In this document: positions 8,025-13,668 of the stretch, in pieces
Layout of the letters: every line of letters starts with the position of its first letter
How positions within the stretch are numbered: position 1 is the stretch's first letter
Assembly: GCA_900547685.1 (NCBI GenBank)
Contig: URHS01000057.1
Span: 1-13,668, forward strand
Reading direction: 5' to 3'
From: an uncultured Blautia sp.
Lineage (GTDB): Bacteria > Bacillota > Clostridia > Lachnospirales > Lachnospiraceae
DNA: 13,668 nucleotides
Notes under the pieces: model-generated
The model's database searches: none
What the model was told of the DNA's origin: nothing
Seen by the model: the letters and a program-made list of their open reading frames with translations, nothing else
Position numbers and translations under genes: made by a program

Positions 8025-8040
8025 GTCTTCAAACTTGTTT
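8009..8040. terminator. Bidirectional hairpin at convergent murG and sigma gene ends
   Basis: Two overlapping perfect inverted repeats span the point where the genes meet. The inner one is AAGACTT-TAT-AAGTCTT (8013-8029) and the outer one is AAACAAG/CTTGTTT (8009-8015 and 8034-8040). The two stop codons abut in TTATAA at its centre. The hairpin could terminate transcription from both sides. Uridine tracts are short, so efficiency is uncertain. Confidence 0.5.
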
Positions 8041-8579
8041 CTGTAATATTTATTAATCCAGGCTTTTATCCTGTGCCTTTTGGCTCTCAGATTTTCCACT
8101 GAAATGCCAAGGGCACGGGCAGTTTCTAATGCTCCCTTACCTTCTACATTCATTTTCATAACAATTTCGTACCACTGACTGTTTTTCTTTTCCAAATCTT
8201 CAAATAATTTTCCTGTAAACTCTTGCATAACAAGTTTCTTTGTTGTTTCTTCCTCCACAGATGATTGTTTTTCTGAGCGATTTGAAGTCCACATAATTCC
8301 TTCCTCTGCAAAAAGTTCTTCTTCATTTGAATATCCTGCAGTTACTTCATGTACCTGATATGATTTTCTGCAAAAGTCAATGGCTTTTCTCTTTGCATTT
8401 ACTATTAACCATTGTTTGTGGTATTCTTCCTGTAAAGTATCTGCTCTTTTCAAAAATGAAATAAAAACCTCTTGACTTACATCTTCCGCAAAGTCAATAT
8501 CACGCAAAATACTATACACTACCTTTTTCACTATTTGATAATACTGTCGATAGATTTCTCGAAATTTCTCTTCTGTCAT
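8019..8579 (-). CDS. RNA polymerase ECF-like sigma-70 family factor
   Basis: Alternative sigma factor of 186 residues with only regions 2 and 4. Region 2 (about 6-72) includes the helix DFAEDVSQEVFISFLKR, matching the core-polymerase-binding signature, and KQWLIVNAKRKAIDFCRK, matching the -10 recognition part. A variable acidic linker follows (about 75-130). Region 4 (about 133-178) has a helix-turn-helix, GALETARALGISVENLRAKR. The gene lies 22 bases after the HIT gene and is probably read through from it. The ATG at 8579 has GGA seven bases upstream; an in-frame TTG at 8589-8591 has no usable ribosome binding site spacing. Its probable antagonist, the DUF4367 protein, lies beyond murG on the same strand. 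The target regulon is unknown. Confidence 0.88.
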   Translation of the reverse strand: MTEEKFREIYRQYYQIVKKVVYSILRDIDFAEDVSQEVFISFLKRADTLQEEYHKQWLIVNAKRKAIDFCRKSYQVHEVTAGYSNEEELFAEEGIMWTSNRSEKQSSVEEETTKKLVMQEFTGKLFEDLEKKNSQWYEIVMKMNVEGKGALETARALGISVENLRAKRHRIKAWINKYYRNKFEDL

Positions 8580-8601
8580 TTCTTTATCCAACTTCTAAAT
8601 T

Positions 8602-9009
8602 TTAGACCTGAGAAAATTTTTCTAAAATCTCATCTCTATCTTCTGGTTTAAGAGTGCCTGGTTCCCATGTAATTCCCACACCATCATTTTCATTTCTTGG
8701 AATTAAATGCATGTGGAAGTGAAATACCGTCTGTCCCGCTGCTGTTCCATTGTTTTGTACTACATTATAGCCATCGCAATTTAACACTTTTTTCATTTTC
8801 TTGGTCACTTCTTTTGCTAATACCAAAGCTTTCCCTGCCAAGTCATCAGGTAATTCATACAAATTCTCAAAGTGTGCCTTTGGTAAAATTAGAGCATGTC
8901 CCTTACTGGCAGGTCCCAGATCCAAGATAACTCTAAAATCCTGATCCTCATAAAGTGTTGCGGCTGGTATTTCTCCGTTTGCAATTTTGCAAAAAATACA
9001 GTCTTTCAT
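8602..9009 (-). CDS. HIT-family nucleotide hydrolase/transferase
   Basis: Small cytoplasmic histidine-triad protein of 135 residues, HINT/Hit branch, which typically hydrolyses nucleoside phosphoramidates or related AMP conjugates as a dimer. The active-site motif HFHMHLIPR (97-105) gives the triad His97, His99 and His101, with His99 the likely nucleophile. KGHALILPKAHFENL (37-51) is the second conserved strand. Cys4 and Cys7 (CIFC) suggest the structural zinc site of this branch. Two ATGs compete: at 9015 the AGGAG would be only three bases away, and at 9009 it is nine, which also matches the usual family start MKDCIFC. It is the first gene of a likely two-gene unit with the sigma factor. 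No good promoter was found upstream on this strand. Confidence 0.93.
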   Translation of the reverse strand: MKDCIFCKIANGEIPAATLYEDQDFRVILDLGPASKGHALILPKAHFENLYELPDDLAGKALVLAKEVTKKMKKVLNCDGYNVVQNNGTAAGQTVFHFHMHLIPRNENDGVGITWEPGTLKPEDRDEILEKFSQV

Positions 9010-9069
9010 TTTCATAATCTCCTTTCACTTATATATCCGAATAAAAACCTGTAAATATTACTCCTGTTT

Positions 9070-9076
9070 TGTCGAA
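9070..9076 (+). promoter_or_regulatory. Spo0A box upstream of histidine kinase gene
   Basis: TGTCGAA is an exact match to the core 0A box bound by phosphorylated Spo0A in Bacillus and Clostridia. It is embedded in a T-rich context and lies two bases upstream of the candidate -35 of the kinase promoter. A single seven-base match can occur by chance; the placement in a divergent regulatory gap before a kinase gene raises its value. Confidence 0.5.
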
Positions 9077-9078
9077 TT

Positions 9079-9107
9079 TTGGCATATAAAACTATTTGCT
9101 ATTTAAA
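9079..9107 (+). promoter_or_regulatory. Candidate promoter of histidine kinase gene
   Basis: TTGGCA (9079-9084, five of six to the -35 consensus) and TTTAAA (9102-9107, four of six to the -10) are 17 bases apart. Transcription would start near 9114, inside the hairpin described next, leaving a short leader with a GGGGG-rich ribosome binding site. A sigma-H promoter was looked for and not found. Confidence 0.4.
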
Positions 9108-9131
9108 AACAAGGGTGTTACACTTGTTTTT
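9105..9131 (+). promoter_or_regulatory. Hairpin in the divergent HIT/kinase gap, upstream of the kinase gene
   Basis: AAAAACAA-GG-GTG-TTA-CAC-TTGTTTTT forms an 11-pair stem with a two-base bulge and a three-base loop, and the right arm ends in T residues like an intrinsic terminator. It lies 22 bases before the kinase start codon. It could act as an attenuator, a 5' stabilising stem, a DNA-level operator, or a terminator for transcription entering from the left. Confidence 0.45.
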
Positions 9132-9153
9132 AAAGAAATAAAAGGGGGTAACT

Positions 9154-9891
9154 ATGAACACTCAAATAAATCAATCCAATCAAAACATTGCTGTAAAGAA
9201 TGAACCTGATTATCGTCAATTATACGAAGAACTTCAAGCACAGCATCAATTTACATTATCTCATGTCTCTCACGAAATCCGAAACCCGGTGACATTAATC
9301 AACAGTTTTTTACAACTGTTAGAATCTCACCATCCCGAATTAAAAGAAGATAAATACTGGGGCAAGATTATGGAAAACATGGATTTTCTGAAAACGCTTC
9401 TTAATGAATTTTCCAGCTTTAATAATTCCGGAAAGCTAAATCTTCAAGAATTGGATCTATCTGAACTTTTGGAAAATTTAATTGCTTCCAGTTTACCTAC
9501 TTTAGAAAGTTACAATGTTTCCCTTACTTTAAATATTGAGCCAAATTTGCCTATTATCCAAGCAGACAAAACCAAAATGTCTCAGCTGATTTTAAATCTT
9601 TTAAGAAATTCCTCCGAGGCAATTAAAACAAAGGGAGTTATTCACTGTTCACTAACTTCCCAGAAAAATCATCTTGTTCTTTCTATCAAAGATAATGGAA
9701 GCGGAATTCCTGTTTTATATCAAGAAGACCTCTTTGAACCATTCATTACCCATAAGCAGGATGGCACCGGTCTTGGACTTCCTATATGCAAAAGAATTGC
9801 AGAAGCTCACAATGGAAGTATTTCTTTCCAATCCGTTCCTGAAAAAGGTACTGAATTTACCGTTCTACTGCCTATACGACAGCCTTTATAA
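9154..9891 (+). CDS. Soluble orphan sensor histidine kinase, possibly sporulation-linked
   Basis: A 245-residue histidine kinase with no membrane segment and no recognisable sensor domain beyond a 30-residue N-terminal helix. The dimerisation helix carries SHVSHEIRNP with phospho-acceptor His40. The ATPase domain shows the N box LILNLLRNSSEAI (about 146-158), G1 box DNGSGIP, F box LFEPF and G2 box GTGLGLPI. The H-box and following NSFLQLL resemble the kinases that feed Spo0A in Bacillus and Clostridia (KinA-E type), in which no response regulator is encoded nearby; none is seen here. Together with the 0A box upstream, this suggests a role in the sporulation decision, but that is inference. 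Start chosen by AAAGGGGG five bases upstream. Its stop abuts the stop of the convergent rhomboid gene. Confidence 0.9.
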   Translation: MNTQINQSNQNIAVKNEPDYRQLYEELQAQHQFTLSHVSHEIRNPVTLINSFLQLLESHHPELKEDKYWGKIMENMDFLKTLLNEFSSFNNSGKLNLQELDLSELLENLIASSLPTLESYNVSLTLNIEPNLPIIQADKTKMSQLILNLLRNSSEAIKTKGVIHCSLTSQKNHLVLSIKDNGSGIPVLYQEDLFEPFITHKQDGTGLGLPICKRIAEAHNGSISFQSVPEKGTEFTVLLPIRQPL

Positions 9892-10548
9892 TCTTTTTTG
9901 ATATACCCTTTGATAAAAAAGAACAGCTAAAATAAACCCACTTACCAAACCGCCAAAGTGTGCAGCATTATCCACACCTGTACTTGTCATTCCAAAATAC
10001 AAACTTAATCCGGCCATGACAAGTAATTGTCTGGTGGTAAAGTTTTCAATCCTTCCTCTGTTGGCGATAACAATATAGATAAGAGCGCCAATTACCGCAA
10101 AAACCGCACCGGATGCTCCTGCTGAAATAAAATATTTGCCATTTTTCATCTCCAGATATATGGACAAAATGTTTGCCCCAATACCGCCCAGGAGATAAAT
10201 AAGCAAATATTTTATTTTACCTATATTTCTTTCCAGACAATCTCCTAAAAATAACAGAACCAGCATGTTATTCCCCAGATGCTGAATACCAAAATGTAAA
10301 AACATAGAGGAAATCAAACGGTAATACTCATGCTCTTGTAAAACTGCCGGTGTATAACAGCCACCCCAATTCAGAATATGATAGCTGTCCAATGATGAAC
10401 CTGTTAATTCTACCAGTAGAAATACCAATAGATTTACGGCAATTAAAAAGGTATTTACCGGAACTTCCTTTCTTTTCCTCAAAAAATACCTAATTTCATT
10501 TTCTGTTTTACTTCTTGGCATTCCTGAATAATTATTTTCTGTATTCAT
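9886..10548 (-). CDS. Rhomboid-family intramembrane serine protease
   Basis: Six- or seven-helix membrane protease of 220 residues that cleaves transmembrane segments of substrate proteins. Numbering from the chosen start: FLHFGIQHLGNN holds the oxyanion-side His90 and Asn94, ISAGASGAVFAVIG holds catalytic Ser146, and NAAHFGGLVSG holds catalytic His197. All core residues are intact. The N-terminal 25 residues are polar and basic, so cytoplasmic. Two adjacent ATGs occur (10551 and 10548); the second has better spacing from GGGAG. The gene follows the FHA gene by about 50 bases with no terminator, so it is the last gene of the pilus-type operon. Its substrate is unknown; a pilin, pseudopilin or the FHA protein are reasonable guesses. 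Confidence 0.94.
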   Translation of the reverse strand: MNTENNYSGMPRSKTENEIRYFLRKRKEVPVNTFLIAVNLLVFLLVELTGSSLDSYHILNWGGCYTPAVLQEHEYYRLISSMFLHFGIQHLGNNMLVLLFLGDCLERNIGKIKYLLIYLLGGIGANILSIYLEMKNGKYFISAGASGAVFAVIGALIYIVIANRGRIENFTTRQLLVMAGLSLYFGMTSTGVDNAAHFGGLVSGFILAVLFYQRVYQKRL

Positions 10549-10598
10549 CATTCTCCCTTTACTTCTATGATTATCTATCTTTTTTTACCTTTCCTATT

Positions 10599-11852
10599 TT
10601 ACCACATTTTTCCAAAATCAGCATTAAATTTGTCAATATATAAATATCTTTTTTCTGCAAAATCAATCATATTTTCTTCTTTTAATAAATATTCTGTTTC
10701 CGGCTGCAATACTTCTCCATCTAATTCTGTTCCGTTTCTTGAATTTAAGTCGATTAAAAATGTCTGATTATTGCGACAAATAATTTTTGCATGAATCCGG
10801 CTGATTGTAGGTACGTTCAAACAGATATCTACGCTTTCTTTCTGGCTTCCTATAATTGTATTCTCTTTTTCCAGAAAAAATTTCTTTCCTGTTTCTACTT
10901 CTAAAAGATAAGATTTTCCTTTTAGTTCAGACTGTAAAAGTACAGTCTTTCCAAAGTCCTCCTGCTTTTCTTTTCCTCTTATTCCTCCTGTTACTTCTGC
11001 CTCATCAAAAACCTCCAAACTATGATTCTCGAAATCATGTTTTCTATATTTCAAAACATAGATTAATACGCTCATAGCAATAATAAAAACAATAATAAAA
11101 GCTGTTGCCATTCCCCAATAACGTATTCCCATACCGGATAAATATCTTACAAAAAAGATAATAATTCCAATTATAAAAAGAATTCCTACTGTAAATATTT
11201 TCTTTACGGAAGATTCTTCTTCCTCATCATCTTTATAAAAATCATCTAAGATTTTTTGTCTTTCTTTCTGCTCTTCTGTATTGTTCACTTTAAAATCAAT
11301 ATTTCTATCTTCTGTTTCATCATAAAGAAGCTGACGTACACAATCCGGCTGAATACGATTTTCCACTGCAAGTTTATGCATGCCATAGCCGATGGTCACT
11401 GCACCTTTGTCCTTATGCTCAATTTTAGGCAGCAAATATTCTGTCAAAATACAAAATTCCTGTTCTATCGTGTTCTTCTGCTCTGGAAACCAGAAAAAAT
11501 AATATATATCTTTATCCAGATTTTTATATACATAGGTGGGGTTTAAGAGCAAGAAATCCCGATTCAATAAATATTCATCCAATCTCTCTAAAGCAGTAGC
11601 TATTTGCAGAAAAAGTGCTTTCAGTGTATCTTTATCAAATTTTCCCTTCTCATACAGGTTTTCAAGGCTCTGACTCCCTGTAATTTCATAATAGAGATAT
11701 TCTTTCCCGTTTATCCGCTGCATCTTACAGGGGAGCAATCCCGGCACCTGATTTTCCAATAAAATATGAGTCTGATAATTATCTTTTAGTAGATTTTCCA
11801 ATGGCAAAACAGCAAAATTACAGCTCTTATTTCTTTTAAATGTAATCTCCAA
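10599..11852 (-). CDS. FHA-domain membrane protein with DUF6382-like N-terminus
   Basis: A 417-residue protein with three parts. The N-terminal region (about 1-190) resembles the DUF6382 domain of Tad-pilus loci in Lachnospiraceae; its FLQIATALERLDEYLLNRDF-containing helices recall a degenerate kinase lobe. Two transmembrane helices follow (about 219-237 and 246-266). A C-terminal cytoplasmic FHA domain (about 331-405) has the phosphothreonine-binding signature: Ser351, Arg352 and His354, then Asn370-Ser-Arg-Asn-Gly-Thr375. FHA domains bind phospho-Thr peptides, so this is likely an adaptor linking protein phosphorylation to pilus or secretion function. The start is a TTG with GGGAG nine bases upstream; no ATG fits. 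The gap to the upstream pseudopilin gene is 27 bases. No Ser/Thr kinase is visible in the window. Confidence 0.87.
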   Translation of the reverse strand: MEITFKRNKSCNFAVLPLENLLKDNYQTHILLENQVPGLLPCKMQRINGKEYLYYEITGSQSLENLYEKGKFDKDTLKALFLQIATALERLDEYLLNRDFLLLNPTYVYKNLDKDIYYFFWFPEQKNTIEQEFCILTEYLLPKIEHKDKGAVTIGYGMHKLAVENRIQPDCVRQLLYDETEDRNIDFKVNNTEEQKERQKILDDFYKDDEEEESSVKKIFTVGILFIIGIIIFFVRYLSGMGIRYWGMATAFIIVFIIAMSVLIYVLKYRKHDFENHSLEVFDEAEVTGGIRGKEKQEDFGKTVLLQSELKGKSYLLEVETGKKFFLEKENTIIGSQKESVDICLNVPTISRIHAKIICRNNQTFLIDLNSRNGTELDGEVLQPETEYLLKEENMIDFAEKRYLYIDKFNADFGKMW

Positions 11853-11879
11853 AGTGCTTAACTCCCTTCTACTACTTTT

Positions 11880-12296
11880 TTATTTTATGTTTTGCAAAAA
11901 TCTACGATATTTTTGTACCTTTTCGATGAAATCTACAGGGTTTATCACCTTACTTCTCCACTTTTCTTTCATATTCCAATTCATACTTTGAAACGGAATA
12001 TAAAAATTTTTTTGAAACCCCACAGCGATTTCTTCTTTTCCTCCGCTTACAATATATGTTTCCTGCATATCAGCTGCTTTTTGCCTTATTTCGTTCACTG
12101 CATTTTCTTCATTTATTAAAGCTCTGCCACTTCCATATACAGAAAGCTCACAGATTTTTGCTGTTTTCCAAACCTTAATCTGCATACCCAAAATCAGAAA
12201 TAAAGATGCAAAAATCACCAAAAGCCATACCCCACTTATTAATGCCATTTCTACTGTATAACTTCCTTTTAACTTTATTTTTTTTATACCATCCAT
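11880..12296 (-). CDS. Small TadE-like pseudopilin
   Basis: A 138-residue protein with a type IV prepilin-like leader: a short basic N-terminus (MDGIKKIKLKG), then SYTVE, so that cleavage after Gly11 would leave Glu at position +5. A hydrophobic helix of about 25 residues follows (ALISGVWLLVIFASLFLILGM) and a soluble domain of about 100 residues with basic and aromatic residues. This matches TadE/TadF minor pseudopilins, processed by a TadV-type peptidase, encoded here directly upstream. A longer reading from 12392 lacks support. The start at 12296 lies 13 bases inside the peptidase gene, with AGGTG seven bases before it, indicating translational coupling. Exact role in the pilus is not known. 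Confidence 0.82.
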   Translation of the reverse strand: MDGIKKIKLKGSYTVEMALISGVWLLVIFASLFLILGMQIKVWKTAKICELSVYGSGRALINEENAVNEIRQKAADMQETYIVSGGKEEIAVGFQKNFYIPFQSMNWNMKEKWRSKVINPVDFIEKVQKYRRFLQNIK

Positions 12297-12772
12297 ACAT
12301 AAGCACCTGCCATTCCCATTGCCAGAAAAGGCAGAAACGGGATTTCTCTGTCTTTTCTTCCTCTTTTCCCCATAAAAACAAAAACCGCCCATAGAAAAGC
12401 ACCCAAAAGTGCTATTGATAAAATTCCTAATGTATTACAAATCCCCACAGACACTCCCATAATCAAAAGAATCCAGCAGTCTCCATATCCTACTGCCTCC
12501 GCAGATGCTTTACTAATTACAAAGAAAAAAATTCCCGGTATACTCCCTATAAAAGCATCCATTAATTTTTCATACGTTCTTCCGTTTTGGAAAAATATTT
12601 CTCCCAGCAATGTAACTATCACAAAAATTCCATAAAGCACTTCCCCTATAAACGTTCCCATCACAAATATTCCGTAAAAACCAATTTTCCACAAAGCAAC
12701 TGTTTTTCGTTTCCCGTCTTCCACACTACACAAAAGAAGAATACACAAATGCACCAACCATTTCGTTTTCAT
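12284..12772 (-). CDS. Prepilin peptidase, TadV/A24 type
   Basis: Polytopic membrane aspartyl protease of 162 residues that cleaves the leader from prepilins and pseudopilins. It has several hydrophobic helices and the signature GYGD (95-98), where Asp98 is catalytic. The other catalytic Asp is probably Asp19 in the cytoplasmic loop after the first helix (VEDGKRKTV). The usual Ile-Pro-Asn after the first Asp is not recognisable. The short length without the Cys-rich N-terminal methylase domain of PilD points to the TadV/CpaA branch. An in-frame GTG at 12787 is part of the GTGGAGG ribosome binding site, so the ATG at 12772 is the start, four bases after the stop of the upstream pseudopilin gene. 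Substrates are most likely the two pseudopilins in this operon plus an Flp pilin outside the window. Confidence 0.85.
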   Translation of the reverse strand: MKTKWLVHLCILLLCSVEDGKRKTVALWKIGFYGIFVMGTFIGEVLYGIFVIVTLLGEIFFQNGRTYEKLMDAFIGSIPGIFFFVISKASAEAVGYGDCWILLIMGVSVGICNTLGILSIALLGAFLWAVFVFMGKRGRKDREIPFLPFLAMGMAGAYVWMV

Positions 12773-12776
12773 GATT

Positions 12777-13556
12777 TTATCCTCCACATCTCTCGCAGAT
12801 ATTCAAATGTTTTACTTGAGATTTCTTCACCAGCTTTACATGACGTGTTAATCCACCACATGCTTTATCCTTATGATAACGATTTCCCGTAGGTGTAATA
12901 TAAAGTATTCCCGGTTTCTCTCCCGTTTCCATACATTTCTCGCAGCTATGGTACTTTTCTCCATATATATTTTTCTTCTGTTCAGCCTCTGAGTAAGATA
13001 TCCTCTGTACAGATAGTCTTAAATGGCTGCAGGAAACGTTGGTATGATAAACGCTTTCCCAATCTGTAACATATACCATTTCTTCAGTTTCAAATAATTC
13101 TTCTTTCAGCAGATAGCCAATCCATGCTCTTGCCTGTCCCCTCACCTGCATTTTGACAGGAAAAATCTGAAAACATGTAAAAGGTACTTGATAAAAAAAG
13201 GAAGCTTTCAAAGAAATCATTCCATTCTCATAGGAAGACTGTGACAATTTTATCCCATTGGTTCCGCCTATAATTCCCAGCAAGTTTTCATCTGCCAGTT
13301 TTTCCTTTATCTTTTTCTTAGTATAAATTTGGCAGATACGATTACTTACTGTTCCCACCAAAGACAGTGTGTCTTCTTCATTGCAATATGCATACATTCC
13401 CAATTCTTTTGCGCTTTCACACAAAGTGCTCTGTATCATGGTTGTTGTTCTGTATAAGTCCAAAAATCCCGCCAGCATTATCATAGCAAAAAAGAAAAGA
13501 GGCAGAACAACCGCACACTCCACAGTCAAACTTGCCTTTTGCCGGAGAACTTCCAC
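12777..13556 (-). CDS. TadE-like pseudopilin with two C-terminal Cys/His repeats
   Basis: A 259-residue protein. The N-terminus has a prepilin-like site: basic leader (MEVLRQKA), then SLTVE with Glu at +5, and a hydrophobic helix (about 14-34). A soluble domain of about 120 residues follows. The C-terminal 100 residues hold two tandem copies of a pattern: an aromatic strand (VYVTDWESVYH or LYITPTGNRYH), His-X4-Cys, a variable stretch, then Cys-X2-Cys. Ligand candidates are His171, Cys176, Cys205, Cys208 and His228, Cys233, Cys254, Cys257. Similar YH-X4-C motifs occur at the ends of some bacterial nucleases and surface proteins and may bind zinc or form disulfides. The GTG start has AGGAGGAG directly upstream, close but with no better alternative. 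It is the first complete gene of the operon in this window. Confidence 0.82.
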   Translation of the reverse strand: MEVLRQKASLTVECAVVLPLFFFAMIMLAGFLDLYRTTTMIQSTLCESAKELGMYAYCNEEDTLSLVGTVSNRICQIYTKKKIKEKLADENLLGIIGGTNGIKLSQSSYENGMISLKASFFYQVPFTCFQIFPVKMQVRGQARAWIGYLLKEELFETEEMVYVTDWESVYHTNVSCSHLRLSVQRISYSEAEQKKNIYGEKYHSCEKCMETGEKPGILYITPTGNRYHKDKACGGLTRHVKLVKKSQVKHLNICERCGG

Positions 13557-13613
13557 CTCCTCCTTTTGTCTTTTCTGTTTTATGGTTTTCCACCTCCCTC
13601 TTTTCCTGTTTTA

Positions 13614-13634
13614 TAGGCGTTTGCGAAACGCCTA
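13614..13634. other. Perfect GC-rich hairpin upstream of pseudopilin gene
   Basis: TAGGCGTTT-GCG-AAACGCCTA is a nine-pair perfect stem with a three-base loop, 58 bases upstream of the pseudopilin start. Neither side has a good uridine tract, so it is not a classical terminator. It may be a partial terminator or RNA-processing stem separating an upstream pilin gene from the rest of the operon, as known in other pilus operons. The rest of 13557-13668 shows a purine-rich stretch and a second weak repeat (AATGC/GCATT). No gene could be supported there. Confidence 0.5.
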
Positions 13635-13668
13635 ATGCCGCATAAATACAGCATTTTTTAACTACAAA

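Noticed and set aside
9019..9045. TTTACA-N16-TATAAG on the minus strand as the HIT promoter
   Set aside because: Transcription would start at or within the ribosome binding site, leaving no usable leader.
9892..9922. TCTTTTTT/AAAAAAGA inverted repeat after the kinase gene as a terminator
   Set aside because: The stem is almost all A-T pairs with a 15-base loop and lies within the rhomboid coding region; it would be too weak to terminate.
12297..12392. Longer N-terminus for the small pseudopilin
   Set aside because: The extra 32 codons lie in another frame of the prepilin peptidase gene and would bury the prepilin leader, which must be near the N-terminus.
13636..13668. Short open frame on the minus strand at the right edge, possibly the end of an upstream gene
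   Set aside because: Frames are too short to judge and none shows a recognisable pilin or Tad C-terminus.

Overview
The window looks like a chromosomal segment of a low-GC Gram-positive anaerobe of the class Clostridia, most likely family Lachnospiraceae. This is inferred from strong purine-rich ribosome binding sites, A/T-rich codon use, a galactose-type sugar-binding lipoprotein, a DUF4367-type anti-sigma protein beside an ECF-like sigma factor, and a Tad-pilus locus carrying an FHA protein of the kind common in that family. No rRNA, tRNA, CRISPR array, insertion sequence or phage gene is visible. Genes are densely packed and no gene-free stretch exceeds 300 bases.

Left part (1-5320, all minus strand): the 5' end of a galactose/glucose-binding lipoprotein gene (mglB-like) that runs off the left edge, a cytoplasmic family 3 glycoside hydrolase of the xylosidase-like subtype, and an MBL-fold beta-CASP ribonuclease-like protein. 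The spaces between them hold inverted repeats that could be operators and one large hairpin that may end the beta-CASP transcript.

Middle part (5433-9891): a small secreted protein and a membrane-anchored DUF4367 protein form a minus-strand pair. Next is a stand-alone murG on the plus strand with its own promoter. Then an ECF-like sigma factor sits directly downstream of a HIT-family gene on the minus strand. The sigma factor and the DUF4367 protein look like a sigma/anti-sigma pair that murG has split. Divergent from the HIT gene is a soluble orphan histidine kinase on the plus strand. An exact Spo0A box and a hairpin lie upstream of it, suggesting a link to sporulation phosphorelay input.

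Right part (9886-13556, all minus strand): a probable operon of pilus-biogenesis genes. In transcription order these are a TadE-like pseudopilin with two tandem Cys/His repeats, a TadV-type prepilin peptidase, a second small pseudopilin whose start overlaps the peptidase gene, a two-TM FHA protein with a DUF6382-like N-terminus, and a rhomboid protease. The core Tad ATPase and membrane platform are not in the window and would be expected beyond the right edge. The most interesting points are the Cys/His-repeat pseudopilin, the Spo0A-box kinase, the split sigma/anti-sigma locus and the FHA-rhomboid tail of the pilus operon.
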